A stretch of 64,000 nt of DNA from Lithospermum erythrorhizon (GCA_019722365.1 JADFUC010001348.1:1-64000); one strand, 5' to 3'. Positions 25,278-36,821 are shown, counted from the stretch's first letter. Notes: generated from the sequence alone by a model not told the origin. Numbers and translations are program-made.

Positions 25278-26707
25278 CGACTACTAGAAAATTGGACTAA
25301 TGGGTCGGCGAAAACATCGGCGATCAGCTTTGGTGGTGTGGTGTCGGCGTAGGCGTCCGAGATTTAGTGCGTTTGTGAAGCGTGGTGAGAGGTACTCTAT
25401 TTGGGTTGGCGTCGGTTAATTTTTACCGTTGTGATTTTGAAAAATTAAATGAAAAATGTGGCTATTACCGGCTTCATGACGCGTGATTCTTGTATATATA
25501 TAAAAAAAAAGCCACTCCACTTTTTCGCTCTGAAGTTTTTTTAATTACCCCGCCCACCGATGCCGCACTTCTCCCCCCTACAAACCAACTCCACCCCTTC
25601 CCGGCTACTGTCGACTTTTACGCAAGGTAGTAGTTTTTTGTTTCTTTTTTCTTTTTTGTTTATTATTTTAATTACTTGTTGTATATTTAATTATTTTTTT
25701 TGTTGATAGGACATTAATTACTTAATTTCGTTTAATTAGTTTAAATATAATTTGTAAATAATTATGATTTTAGTTCATTTAATTAAATTAATTATAAGTT
25801 CAATTCATTTTTTAATTAGTTTAATTTGTTTTTATTTCTTATTTATTCGTTCTAATTTGTTTAATTATAAGTTTAATTAGGTTTTATTCATTTTAATTTG
25901 TTTAGTTATAAGTTTAATTAGTTTTTAATTCGGTTTTATTCAATTAATTCGGTTTATTTATAATTATTCTTTTAATTCAATTTTATTAGTTATATTGAAT
26001 TGTGTTTAATTGAAAAATTGATTGAGTTGTGTTTATTGATTAAATTGGGTAATTAAATTCATTTATTTGAATTGTTATTAATTAATTTATTGAATTGAGT
26101 TTGAATTAGATAAAATTAGATTTGAATTGAATTGAGTTTCAATTAGATTTGAGTTTGAATTAGATCGATTGGATTTGAATTGAATTAGGTTTTGATTAGA
26201 TTTGAGTTTGAATTGAGTTTGGATTTGAATTGAATTGAGTTTTAATTAGATTTGAGTTTGAAGTAGATCAAGTTGGATTTGAATTGAATTGAGTTTGAAT
26301 TAGATTTGAGTTTGAATTCGATCTAATTTGGATTTGAGTTTGAATTAGATTTGAGTTTGAAATGAGTTTTGAATTAGTCGAATTGAGTTTGAATTAGATC
26401 GAATTGGATTTGATTTGAATAGAATGATTAGATCGAATTGGATTTGAATTTAATTGAGTTTGATTTGAGTTTGAGTTGAGTTTCAATTAGATCGTTGAAT
26501 TGAATTAAGTTTACATTTGAGTTTAGATTAAATTGAGTTTGAATTAGATTTGGTTTGAATTGAATTTGAATTAGATCGAATTGAGTTTGAATTAGATCGA
26601 TTAGTTTGATTTGAAGCGAAATTAAGTTGAATTAATAATGTTGTATTAATTTTAATTGAGTTTGAACTTTGAAACCACAGGTTGTTATGGCTCCTCCCCG
26701 GTGGTAA
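25278..26707 (+). mobile_element. CACTA-like transposon 5' end with first intron, truncated
   Basis: Starts with an actactagaaaattgg motif like the CACTACTAGAAAA terminal repeat (one extra base). GC-rich subterminal repeats of cggcg type follow (25300-25400). A donor-like caag/gtag at 25626 and an acceptor ccacag ending at 26680 enclose a 1-kb intron-like stretch. ATGGCTCCTCCCCGGTGG (26687) follows the acceptor and encodes MAPPRW before a Copia LTR cuts in. The opposite end and the transposase were not found. The interpretation rests on the terminal motif and splice-like sites. Confidence 0.5.
26085..26635. repeat. Low-complexity array of gaattgaatt / tttgaattagat units
   Basis: Dozens of short units built from gagtttgaattagat and ggatttgaattgaatt on one strand, strongly purine/thymine biased and almost without C. 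It lies inside the intron-like part of the CACTA relic. Period is irregular (6-24 bases). Confidence 0.8.
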
Positions 26708-27943
26708 TGTTGGGTTTCACAGTTAAAATAATAGTTATTTAACCGATTACGAAACTCTCTGAGATTATAAAAGCGATGAGTGAATGAGAGATTATGTTTA
26801 TGCGCACGCGAAGTGCGGTGGAATATAATCAAAGGAGGCTCCAAAGAACCAACGTAGGTTATCTCCCCAACAGTAGTCGCGCGGCAGGTGATCGAGCCGG
26901 CTCGCCGGTTTACTAGAACTATTAAAGAGTGAACAAGAATTTAAGGATGAAAAATCCGCTTTTTCTTCTCCTATTATTTTCGAACAAGAGGGGATGGGAA
27001 GGAGAGAGGTTTTGTTTCATCTTTTCTCTAAAGATGAATAATGAATGAGCAATTTTCTTCTCCAAAAGTGGCATTTATATAGGCATCAAATGTCCTACTT
27101 TTTAGGCTTTTATGGAGAGTTAAGCAAAAACTCTACCACCTCCTTAAACATCATAATAATCTACTATATAATAGGGATGAGGAGTTCTAGAATTTTTCTC
27201 GACAACATCTACAAAAATAAAGGCACGTAAAGTGGTTCGGTAGAATGTTCAATAATGATTCTTTAAATAGAAAGTGCAGGAAAACTTATCGCTATAGTGT
27301 TCGTGACTATGGGTAATTTCCAATAATTAGAAATTTGCCCAATAACCATATAGTTACACTTTAACCCGGTTATAATTCACATTATAGTTTGATAAATGTT
27401 GTTGTGTGTGACTTCTTGGAAGCCTCGATTGACAAAAGTAATTATATTAATCTATGTTAACCCGAGCATTATATTAATATATAAATTATGAAGCGGACTC
27501 TAGTAAGTCATCATAACCCTAATGTTAATGCGAGTTAATCATAATAGCCTTCAGTGTGTGAACAATCGAACATATATCTGAACTTCATATTATTTGAATA
27601 TAATTAAATGTAAGTAAATCGGTGTACAATCAAATTGTTCAACGAGGCTGATTTATGAGATCTAATATCTCCTTATTTCCAACCTCCCCTTGCCCTTAGA
27701 CAGATTACTTGTAACCGATTACTAATTAACCCGATTATCTTAAAAGCGATCCACTTGCGCTCGATTTAATAGTCAAGCTATGAATTGATTTATGCTGCAA
27801 ACTCTTCAATACGTTCTTTTCTTCAGTTGTGTAAATTAATGTGATTCTAGTACTATAATAATTCTCAAGAGGCCAGAAATCTAACATTTATATCGGTTGT
27901 ACAATCCCACGTCTTGTACAAGATTTCCGCAGCAGCGAGCACA
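26708..27943 (+). mobile_element. Copia-type LTR
   Basis: Begins TGTTGGG and ends gcgagcaCA immediately before a primer-binding-like tggtatctgaga. It contains a TATA-like actatataatag (27163-27174). The ccgcagcagcga tract just before the 3' end is typical of plant Copia LTRs. It inserted six codons into the apparent CACTA exon. No 3' LTR and no pol were found. About 390 bases of leader remain before the duplicated block starts. Confidence 0.65.
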
Positions 27944-27957
27944 TGGTATCTGAGAAC
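27944..27957 (+). promoter_or_regulatory. Primer-binding site of the Copia-type element
   Basis: tggtatctgagaac directly after the LTR resembles tggtatcagagc, the complement of initiator tRNA-Met 3' end used by plant Copia elements (differences at two or three bases). Its position right after a CA end supports the LTR boundary. Confidence 0.6.
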
Positions 27958-28699
27958 TCGAAGTATTTTATAATCCTCCTATTAGGAAGATGTAGAGAGA
28001 GCGGGGCCAAGTACATTACTGATGTAAAGTGAAGGCAGGTCACGCAGGTCTAAGAATCGCGATTGCTTATAAGTTACGTGAGAAACACCTTAGGACACGG
28101 ATATAATATCTTCTAAGTTTTACCGGTGTGGATTTAAGTCGATCTCATGCTGTTCGAACCTTTGTTTAGAGCATGCGTACCCATGTGATTGATTAGAGTT
28201 GATAATCATACTCCCTTCTGATCCAAGAAACGTGATCAGACAACCAAACACATACTAGTCATTTGGTGTTCGATTCCAACTATTGAACACATTGGAATTA
28301 TAATCGTATTTTCGGACTTGAATGCAAAACGTTACGGATCACCGATCTCAATTTCGTCATATGAGCTAAGTCTAACAACAAACATAACAGGAAAGGTTGT
28401 ACACAAAACATTTTTAAATACTAACTAACATAATTAATAACTAATTAATAACTAATTCACAATTAATTACCAAACCAAATTCAAAAATAACTAATTAACA
28501 ATTTTCATAATTAGAAAATAGAATAAAAAAATGGTAGTTAGGGCTAGGGGAGTAGAATACGTAATCACCTCCTTGAAAATAGAACCATTTTTCATTATTC
28601 CATAATCGTCTGTTTATGTGATCTCTGTTTCTTTTCTATATATCATAGTTTTCTTTATATTGTTTTAGTTTTTATTTCATTATATTTTATTGTGATACA

Positions 28700-29110
28700 T
28701 TTTAAAATTATTAATATTATGTTCATTTTAAAAAATGCATGTGTTTTAATGTCAAATGCCCAACACGTTTCCTGGGAGTCGTAGTTTAACGAAAAATATA
28801 ACGGAAGTACCAATTGAGTAAACATTTAAAATATGGTGATGAAGATCGCTTCGAGCATAAGTGATGAAATGATTTTACACCTCAAATATAGATGATGATT
28901 CGTGTATTTTGCCCTTGTTTAATTACATTTTGAAGATCAATTGGCGATGCCGATGCTAGTTAGTTGCAAGTCGGGTAAAGATTATTTGGAGTGGTGTCAA
29001 GAAAACATAAAAGTGTTATTCATGGGAACATTTGTAAAAGCTTGATGCGCTATTTATTACCAAATGTTGTTATCGCAAAAGCTTTGATTGTTCGGGCAGA
29101 TTTAGAATGT
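28700..29110 (+). repeat. Arm of an inverted repeat within block B (copy X)
   Basis: 28900-29110 is a direct match to 38700-38915 and a reverse-complement match to 37690-37918. In copy X the opposite arm (24990-25100) is separated from it by the CACTA and Copia insertions. Confidence 0.7.
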
Positions 29111-29559
29111 GCATAAACGACTCCTCAGGGTCCCGGGTGGGTGTTCTTCCCGGACACGGCCAAATCCTTCCTACGCCCGTCTTATCGCGGCAAAGTCAAC
29201 ACTTTCCCGGCCAATTTGCGCTGGAGCTCGTAAGGGAATGTTAGTAGACAACATTACGCCACGTAGTGTTGGATCCGGAAGCTCTTGGTGGTGGTGTTGG
29301 AAAATTACGCAATTTGTTCATAATAAAATTAAACAAATGCAACCAAGATCGAATAATTGTATATAAACGAATTAAAACAAAATACACATATACATATATG
29401 TATGAAACGAGTACTTACATCGCAGCGGAAAATCCCCAACTTAATCTTTCACGAATCACGCGGAGCTGATCTCCTCTCTATCTTCCCAGGGGGCTAAGGT
29501 TTGTTTTCTTCTTACTCGCCGTAATATTACGTGACCCTTCCGTGTCATTTTCAGCTTTT

Positions 29560-30035
29560 GATCTTCATGGGAATGGCCCGCCCGATCTGAAAGTTTTCCT
29601 CTCCTCACCTCTGAGGCGATCGGTGGTCTTCTCCCGGGTTGAAATTGACTAGAGAGAGTGAGGCGTAGAAGGAGAAGGCCCGTGGGGAAGGTACCCTGCA
29701 GCGACGCCTTAAGATCCTCGAGGAGCTGTGAGGGCTGACATGGAATCCGTTGTGAATGAGAGGGATGTTGCGGTGAAGGAGAAGGATGTCTTCCGCGGCA
29801 AGGATGAGATGTGCACTCATGATTGCTGCTGGACCAACTTTCAGAAAGCCTACATCGAGGCAGTGCGGGCCGCGCGAAAGTCGGTTACGGATAGGCTGAG
29901 CTTTGGTGCGAGAACTACGGCGTTGGCGTCGCTGCTTTAGAGCATTCCTCCCGTGCCCTGGAGAGGAACATCCAAGTGGTGCAGTCCAAGATGGATAAGG
30001 CGGAGCTGGAGGTACCAGCCTCTTTTTGGGACCAG
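29560..30035 (+). pseudogene. Coiled-coil transposon ORF remnant, copy X
   Basis: Frame-shifted counterpart of 39358-39843. Readable parts are RADMESVVNERDVAVKEKDV (29728-29790), FQKAYIEAV (about 29836-29865) and VVQSKMDKAELEVPASFW (29975-30030). It ends at a gtgagg donor-like site after the WDQVR counterpart. The charged heptad-like composition is that of the C-terminal coiled coil in plant proteins annotated as putative gypsy-type transposase; that family assignment is from memory of the protein style. The N-terminal domain is absent. Confidence 0.5.
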
Positions 30036-30164
30036 GTGAGGGATGTACTTCTTTGAAATGCCTCTTAACTGTAACTTTCCTTTTAGCCGCTCATTTCGTA
30101 AGTTGTGGTACTTTTGAATATACCTTGTCCTTTTATTCTTATCTTCAATTTCGATTTGTAGTTA

Positions 30165-30660
30165 CGTGCGGTTACCATGTTGGTCGAGCTCACCTCGGAC
30201 CCTCGAGTCGAGGGGAGAAGTCTGACAACATGACTCTGGCGGATCTCGGCGCGTTTCTGCTGTCTCGTAGCACCGTGTTGGTCGGGAACTTTACCTTTGG
30301 ACCCACCGGGTGGGGAAGTCTCAACCCGCTTATGGCTAGGATTGACACCATTTACTTTATGCGGTACGCGTGTTGGTTGGGGCTCGCCTCAGACAACCGG
30401 GTCGGGGGAGGATCTCGGCCAGCTTAAGGCGATGGTTTTGGACTCCCCATTTTATACTTATGCGGTACCATGTTGGTCGGGGGGCTCACCTCAGGTTATA
30501 GGTCAAGGGAGGATCTTAAGCACGCTTGTGGCTAGGGGTTTCGAGCTGCAGTTGGGTACTTACACCTCCGTATAGAGAACCACTCCCGGACCCTTGGAGT
30601 CGTGGGGAGGATCTCGGCCCGACTTGTAATGTAGAGGGTCTGCCTTAAAGTTTTGTGTCC
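30165..30660. repeat. About 100-bp minisatellite, copy X, five units
   Basis: Units start around catgttggtcg.gctcacct, then ggaccct..gtcgaggg and aggatctcggc, with a variable tail. Five imperfect copies. The same array is at 39990-40500. The ORFs up to 133 codons here are side effects of GC-rich repeats. Confidence 0.8.
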
Positions 30661-31139
30661 CTGTTTTATCCGTACCCAGATCCTCCCTCTCGCCTCCAGG
30701 CGGTGGGATGTGGACTTTTTTATCGTGGGGTGGATTGTACATGGGGCATCACTCTTTTCCCAGAACGTCCTCCCTGTCGAATGCAAGGGGATTTGGTTCT
30801 CTGATCAGTCGGGTGGCTATCCCATTTTTGTGGCCTGCTGCGGATGCTTCCCCATTGTGACCATTAGGTTTGACACTCCTAGCGGGCTTACTGCGTCTCC
30901 GGTGAACCCTAGTAGAACATTTACCCGGCAATTCTCACAGCCATTTCGTTCCCGGCAAGAATATGCATTCAAGAATAAGATGTCCACCAAGACCTCATGA
31001 TCTCTACCCGGCATCCTTCCTACTTCAGAGTTAAGCTATCACCGGGGGTGATGATCGGAAGGTCTCTGTGTGGGCATTCTATCCCACTTCAAGTTTTGTT
31101 TTGGATAAAGTTTGAAATTATAAAAATAAGCTCGTTTGA

Positions 31140-31860
31140 AAATATTATAGAAAACATTTAAGAGAAATAATGTAAATCTGGAAAAATTAAGATAAGTTAT
31201 ATACGAAAAGATATATTTATAAATATAAATATTATATAATAAATATAGATACTCAACATAATTAACTAGAGTACAAATAAAGTTAACATTCTAAAATCAA
31301 TATAATGTAATTTAAAATGCTTGAAATTAACTTTGATAAAAGTTTGGACTTTGAAATACAAATATTTTCATAATTAGTATTATTTGAAAATACATACTCA
31401 AAAAGTTCAATTTGGGAGATGTGCAATTTATGTATTATAAATACGTTGGAAAAATTTTAGAATGCATTTATATATTGGACTTTATCTAGTAGAAAAACTA
31501 TAATTTCAAAATATCATTCTAATCTACTCAATTTAAACAAAAAATCAAATCAAATAATCTAAACTTATAACATAAAAATATTTAATGTTTTATTTGGGAA
31601 CAAACTAATTTTGAAATTACATTAATATTTTGTTTCTATAAATTCAAAAAATTGAAATTTTAATGTTTCTTAAAATCGTTGAAATTTGAGTCAACACAGT
31701 GATGCTATCACATTCAAAAGAACAATTAACAAGAACAATATTGTTCAAATAAATCAATTAACAAGAACACATATATTTTGTACTTGAGTTCTTCTCCCGT
31801 TCAAAAAAGTCGGCTTGTGTCTAAAATCTTTAAAACATCTTGGTACAACTTCTTGCTACC
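31140..31860. other. AT-rich tail of block B, no gene
   Basis: AT-rich, no coding signal. It matches 40960-41860 in copy Z, where part of it is repeated (41010-41100 again at 41165-41290). Confidence 0.6.
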
Positions 31861-31929
31861 TCCTCTGAACTTCTTTTACTTGTCTCTTACCAAGAGATGG
31901 CACGTTGCCGGTGAAAGAAAAACGTTTAT

Positions 31930-32931
31930 GCGATCTGCGCGGACGTGCACATAGAAGGAGCATCGCGCTTTGCTGCCGTTTTCACGAGGTTGATGCCATC
32001 ATCATCGAATTTCTTACAAACTTCGTTTTAATAAATGGCGCTTTCACTATCGGCAACCATGAAATCACTGTGAAAAAAAATAACCACATAAAGAAGCATT
32101 GATAAATGTTTAGATCGATGTATCATACCGGACTCAGGCTCACTCATAGACTCTACTCGGCTCTGGAAGCAAAATTAGCTCAATAGCATACATGATGACA
32201 TGATATGACACCTAAAAATAAAAAATAATCATTTGTTAGAATATAAAGTTAGGGAGCATCATTTTTAGGGATCTTTTATGTGTTTCTCTAGATGAGAATC
32301 ATGGAGTGTTCTTGTCCTCTTACTCAAAAAGCCTCTTGGAAACTAAGTTATTCTTTGTCCAACTACTAAAAAAATACATACTTTTCTGGATGTCACCTTT
32401 TGAAAGACATGCTTACTATAAGTCTATTTCTGAACTGAAAGCTAGGGTGTTCTTGCCCTACTACTAAAAAAACCTTACATAGCTCTACGGATGTGACCCT
32501 TTTTAGAAAGACATGCTTACTACAAGTCTATTTCCTAAACTAAGAAACTAGGTGTTACTGTCCTACTACTCAAAAATAGGAGCATTTGAGTTCACATTGA
32601 AGCATACGTGAGAAGATTGCCATGCAGGAGGGAGTATATAACTTACCTTCACAAAAATGCATACATATAATTCTTGAAAAATATTATACTAACCTTAGTG
32701 TCGAGATTGGGAGGAGCACAGGCCCGACAGAAATGATAATTATCTAAGTCCGCAGATAAATTAGGTTAGACCACACTTTGCTCTGTGGAACCAACTTCTA
32801 CAAATGATGCTGATCTCTGGCTGCTCAGCTTCTGCATACACTCTTGAGGTTCTAAGAGGATTATAGAACAACAGCATCCCTTCAAGTCCATCAAAAAACC
32901 CTTCACCCCCATCAGCACTCTCAATATCAAC
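31930..32931 (-). pseudogene. Unrecognised exon-like segments on the minus strand
   Basis: I do not recognise this gene. 32931-32761 is open for 56 codons after an acceptor-like aataatag; it includes ESADGGEGFFDGLEGMLLFY and RVYAEAEQPEISIICRSWF. After a one-base shift, DNYHFCRACAPPNLDTK (32745-32692) ends at a GTTAGT donor-like site. Near 32070-31930, after a T-rich tttcacag acceptor, DFMVADSESAIY then a stop, then KKFDDDGINLVKTAAKRDA can be read. The composition, acidic and Cys-bearing with splice-like edges, looks protein-coding rather than random. The three pieces may not belong together. The last piece aligns with 41934-42071 near its end. Confidence 0.35.
32320..32580. repeat. About 115-bp tandem repeat, two units and a partial
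   Basis: gaaagacatgcttacta, aagtctatttc and cctactact recur at about 115-base spacing (for example 32403 and 32509). It sits between the exon-like segments of 31930-32931. Confidence 0.7.
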
Positions 32932-32949
32932 CTATTATTATTGAACACT

Positions 32950-33480
32950 AGAATAAATTATACTCCGTATTATAGTAGAACCTAAAAATTCTAAACAATT
33001 AATAAAGTTATCGAACACTAATTAATATTAGTGATCGATAGACTTTGACAAACAACATGGAAAACTCAATCCGATTTTTTATAATAACAAAATGGAAAAC
33101 AATTCACTCTTATATTATAATTTACTCTAAATTAGTTGTCAAATAATAATTCAGATGGAGTCTAAGGTAATCTTTGTGAAAATAATATTTACTCTAAACT
33201 TCTTTTTACTAAAACTTTAGGGATCGAGTCTTTTATTTTTAAGTTGATATATTCTCCGCATCGAAAGGTTCATAATTATCTACATATGAAAATAGAACAA
33301 CGAAATCATTTCATAATGCAAGAGAAAATACCAAAAATAAATAAACAATTACCTGCTTAAGATTTCTTATAGTTAAAAGAAATAATAAATTTGTAACCAT
33401 CATGAACAGATAACGATGTTCAATGGAAAAAGTAGAATGATGAGAATATATATAACATTTGAAAGAAAGCATTTATTATA
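32950..33480. other. AT-rich stretch, nothing recognised
   Basis: Contains a tactccgtatta motif common near small plant transposons, but no repeats or coding signal that I can support. Confidence 0.4.
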
Positions 33481-33489
33481 GGGAAAAAC

Positions 33490-33840
33490 ATATCGCTTTA
33501 GGTAGGGACGGATCTAGGGATAAAAATAGAGGGGGGAGGGGCAAATTTGGGGAAACAAAAGACTACCAAATGTTTTAACGGCTTAAAAATCGTAAATTTA
33601 TGATGATGCCAAGACTAGAACACGCGACCTTCTCCATAAAAGAACCACTACCCAACCATGAATAGGATATAGGATATATATTCACAAGTAGAAAATTACA
33701 GAGGCATAATGGCCCTTGTCCTGCAGTTCCTTTGGGTTTAGGGCAATAGTGGGAGAAATCCATTAAAATTAAACCTTGGTATACATCTTGCAAAAACTTC
33801 AAAACATTACCAAATCATTCACCGGACCAAGTTGCAGAAC
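33490..33840. other. Transposon-end-like sequence
   Basis: gggacggatctaggg followed by a G-rich run (33503-33550) resembles ends of plant DNA transposons, and 33610-33660 contains an acacgcgaccttctccat tract of the kind found in repeats. No matching terminal partner was seen within the window. The 75-codon minus frame here is probably incidental. Confidence 0.3.
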
Positions 33841-34570
33841 ATGTGGAATAGAATATATAATAGAAGTACTAAGGTATAATATTATAACTAGAAATATCTT
33901 ATAAAAAAATCTCAATTCAAAGTGGCTCGAAAAACATAACTTAACTATTTTGGAAGAGTGTGTTTCACTTGAAGCTAGAAAAGAGAAAAAATGAGGAAAC
34001 TAAATTCTCTCCTAATGTCGAAGAAGCGGAGTTGTTAAAAAACAATGACAATAACGAGACACATTAGGAAAAAGATGAGATACTAGCAAATGAATTAAAG
34101 CATGATAATGTGATAAAAGTTAAACTCGAACTAATATGAAAGGGAAAGAAGAAAAATGATACACCAAAAAAAAGGAGGACGACCAACAAAGAATAAAAAA
34201 TGAAAACAAGAACATAAAATAGGGTTAATTGATGTTGGCGAGGATGACGATGCGGAGAATATATCAACTTAAAGAAAACAAAAAAAAAGATGGAAAAGTT
34301 TTGATTATTTGAATATTACAATTGAATTTTTATATAATGAAGTTTAAAATAAGATGAAGTTTTTATGATTCACAATTTTATAAAATCGACACTCTTTATA
34401 ATGGATTTTGTTATCTTTTATAATTGCCAACCAAATTAATCGAAATCGCGTATAACCAATCGCGTACAGCCTTGCTTGCCTTACTCTTGCAGTACAAATT
34501 AAAAGTACATCATGGGATGGGCGACCAATATATACTCTGGCCACTTAAGAAATAATGTTGTATCAAATGC
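33841..34570. other. AT-rich stretch without recognised gene
   Basis: Purine-rich on the plus strand at 33960-34300. Minus-strand frames here are Phe/Leu/Ser-rich from poly-pyrimidine and are not convincing as genes. Confidence 0.4.
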
Positions 34571-34673
34571 AGATGTATGTGAATATATAGTGCTTATATA
34601 TATATATGTAGTTTATGTACCCCACCACTCATCAATTAACCCCAGCCACACAAACAAAGCACAAACACAATGA

Positions 34674-34805
34674 ATGTATGTATGGAAGCTAATGCAACTG
34701 AAATCGAGTGTCAGTGATGAATCTTCTAATACCAAAAAGAACAAATACATCTCCTCCACCAATTCAAATAAAGGCCATATTTGTAGTTTAACATGTTCAA
34801 GATAA
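34674..34805 (+). CDS. Possible 43-codon ORF behind a TATA-rich region, unknown
   Basis: ATG at 34674, stop at 34803-34805. The product starts MYVWKLMQLKSSVSDESSN and is Ser/Lys/Asn-rich, with no domain I know. It is listed because a TATA-rich tract (34594-34608) and a pyrimidine/CA-rich leader (34620-34670: cccaccactc, cacaaacaaagcac) precede it at promoter-like spacing. A second ATG at 34670 in another frame gives only 15 codons. It could be a first exon cut off by the inverted-repeat region downstream, or chance. Confidence 0.2.
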   Translation: MYVWKLMQLKSSVSDESSNTKKNKYISSTNSNKGHICSLTCSR

Positions 34806-34849
34806 TAAGAAAGTATTGAAGAGAAATTATATTTGTGTTTCTTATTGTC

Positions 34850-35102
34850 TTTTATTTTTCTTCAATATGGAAATATATTTTACATATGATTTGTGATAAT
34901 ACTGAAGTTAATATTTTGTTCTGCATCATTTTGCTAAGTGACAAGCCATCTTAACAACATATATGGTATCCATCATTAATTATATTATCAACATTCCTTT
35001 TTAAGTTGATTTACTCTAAATTATCAACAACTAAATTATCAACATTCCTTTTTAACAACATATTTGAAATATATTTCCGTATTGAAGAAAAATAAAAGAC
35101 TC
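34850..35102. repeat. Inverted repeat with internal direct repeats
   Basis: Arms 34850-34893 and 35058-35102 are reverse complements over about 40 bases (cttttatttttcttcaatat on one side). Inside, ttatcaacattcctttttaa occurs twice (34985 and 35036). It could fold into a stem with a roughly 165-base loop. It looks like a small fold-back element. Confidence 0.7.
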
Positions 35103-35109
35103 ATCCCTA

Positions 35110-35250
35110 ATCACCCATGCTTTGGAGCAATATCGAATATATCAACTTTAAAAAAAAAAATCAACATATATGGAAAATGAGGAATGTTAAAAAGCATGGG
35201 TGATTAGAGATCGAGTTAATCTATCGATCAAGCATGGGTGATTAGTGACA
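35110..35250. repeat. gcatgggtgattag repeats, one inverted
   Basis: ctaatcacccatgc at 35109 and gcatgggtgattag at 35203 and 35231. With the preceding inverted repeat this suggests local rearrangement. Confidence 0.6.
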
Positions 35251-35379
35251 TGCCATCTTAACAACATATATTAATTGATTAATGTTAGTTGTATCCCAAC
35301 TAAACAAGAAGATTGTTGAGTTAAAAAGGAATGTTGACATAGCGTTTGAGATGAAGGATCTACAAAGTTAGCATATAAT

Positions 35380-35700
35380 TGACATAGGCGTACTCACATT
35401 CGTTGTTTGCGACGGAGGGGGTAGCGGAGGCGGTGGACGTGGGCGCACAGTTCTGGGTTTTTCGAGGCCCTGCCCATAGTGGGTACCCACCCTATTGGAG
35501 CCGCCGAGTTGCATCCATTGAAATTCCAAAGCTTACGTGTCTAACGCCTTGAAATTGTTCATAAATCTCTCACTTAGGCATAGCCCTCTCCACAGTAAAC
35601 CTCAAATTTAGCAATTGAGGCTTTTTCCTACCACCAAACCCTTATTAACCTCAACACACGACATTCTAAAATAGGGACATATTTTACATTCACCCGACAA
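35380..35700. other. GC-rich patch followed by plain sequence
   Basis: 35400-35530 is GC-rich; on the minus strand it could encode RPPPLPPPS-like residues after ATGGATGCAACT (35518), but a stop follows after eight codons. Resemblance to the Pro-rich ORF at 41934-42071 is weak. No gene can be claimed. Confidence 0.3.
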
Positions 35701-35729
35701 ATGAGATAGAACTCATGAGTTATCAATTA

Positions 35730-36010
35730 AGTGGAATTATTAATTAAATATAATATTTTGTCTAACTTTTTAGATTTTTTAGAAAGAAAGGGTAATTTAG
35801 TAATTAATAATGTGATAAGAAAATAAACACAACAATTATTCGAACTTTTATATATATTGATTAGTGATTAAATTTGTATGTTTATCAATATGGCACTAAA
35901 TAAATTAAGAACAAGTAATTATGGTGAAGTATATGAATCCTGTTGCATTCATAAAGGAACAACAATCATACTAGAATAAATTATAAACCAAAAATTTTGC
36001 TTAATGGATA
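35730..36010. repeat. Duplicated block (copy Z) matching 59195-59460
   Basis: Shares tggcactaaataaattaag, ccaaaaattttgcttaatgg and the intervening order with 59195-59460. It lies left of block A of copy Z, as expected if the three segments derive from one ancestor. Confidence 0.8.
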
Positions 36011-36223
36011 TTAATTTTAAAATATATAAAAATTATTTAATTTGATAGTTGTAAATGATTAAATTCATAAATAACCAAAATACATAAACAACCTACAATG
36101 TAACTCTTTACTTTTTTGCATAAATATACTTTTTTTATAAACATATCATAATGTATTCTACTTTAGTGTATATATAATAATAAATTCACTAGTATATATA
36201 TAATACACTATATATCTATAGTG

Positions 36224-36228
<5 letters not shown>

Positions 36229-36269
<41 letters not shown>
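36229..36269. repeat. (TA)n microsatellite
   Basis: About 20 uninterrupted TA units, flanked by further tata-rich DNA. Confidence 0.95.
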
Positions 36270-36273
<4 letters not shown>

Positions 36274-36379
36274 TTCATAGTTTGTGTATGAAACTCTTCA
36301 AGCCCTCTCGGTCTTGTAATATTATATATAGGACCGACCAACTGATTGTTTGTATCCATCATATGTAATTTGTCATAAA

Positions 36380-36650
36380 ACATACTCCTTCATCCCTAAA
36401 TCTAAAGACTCATTTTGACTTTTTGTATTATTTTATAATTGAACTTTGATCGTAAATATTTTTGTTTGTGTTATATAATAATTTATGAAAACTATATCAA
36501 TAAAAAATACATTTCAAATTCTTTCCATTGATATAATTTTCATCAAATATTATACAACAAACCATATTGGAAATCGAAAGTTCAATTTATTCAGAATCAA
36601 AAAGTCAAAATGAAATTAAATTTTGAATTCTTGGAGGAGTATTAATGAAT
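36380..36650. mobile_element. Candidate Stowaway/Tourist-like MITE
   Basis: Left tactccttcatccctaaatc, then tcattttgactttttgtatt; right side carries agaatcaaaaagtcaaaatg and ttggaggagtatta. The inner tracts are reverse complements (attttgactttttg / caaaaagtcaaaat) and the outer ends tactcct / aggagta also pair. Length about 260 bases, within the MITE range. Confidence 0.6.
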
Positions 36651-36821
36651 GAATGGTTTCTTATTATAGTTATCTTTCTGTTACTTTTTCTATAACTTAT
36701 CTAATAATATTTTTTTACTTGGTGTAATTACATATTATTTATGCGAGACTCTACCATTACTTGAATATTTAATAGTTTGAAATAAGTTAAATGTGTTCAA
36801 ATTGCAATGTATTAGCCACGT

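Larger units (their letters stand above)
28330..31950. repeat. Segmental duplication block B, copy X
   Basis: Matches 38168-41960 nearly base for base in long tracts, for example the region around tttcctgggagtcgtagttt (28768 and 38591) and ggtaccagcctctttttggg (30011 and 39814). It contains the coiled-coil ORF remnant, the 100-bp minisatellite and an AT-rich tail. Confidence 0.9.
36011..36820. other. AT-rich spacer with a TA microsatellite
   Basis: Holds a (TA)n run (36229-36269) and an inverted-repeat-like MITE region (36390-36640: tactccttcatccctaaatc, and ggaggagtattaatg at the far side, with matching internal tttgacttttt / aaaagtcaaaat tracts). No gene. Confidence 0.5.

Noticed and set aside
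29109..29366. 85-codon ORF at the start of the coiled-coil region
   Set aside because: Copy Z counterpart (38917-39120) shares only part of the frame; Trp run from ggtggt repeat suggests non-coding.
30026..30427. 133-codon ORF, the longest on the plus strand
   Set aside because: It lies across the 100-bp GC-rich minisatellite; the frame is not conserved in copy Z and the product has no domain.
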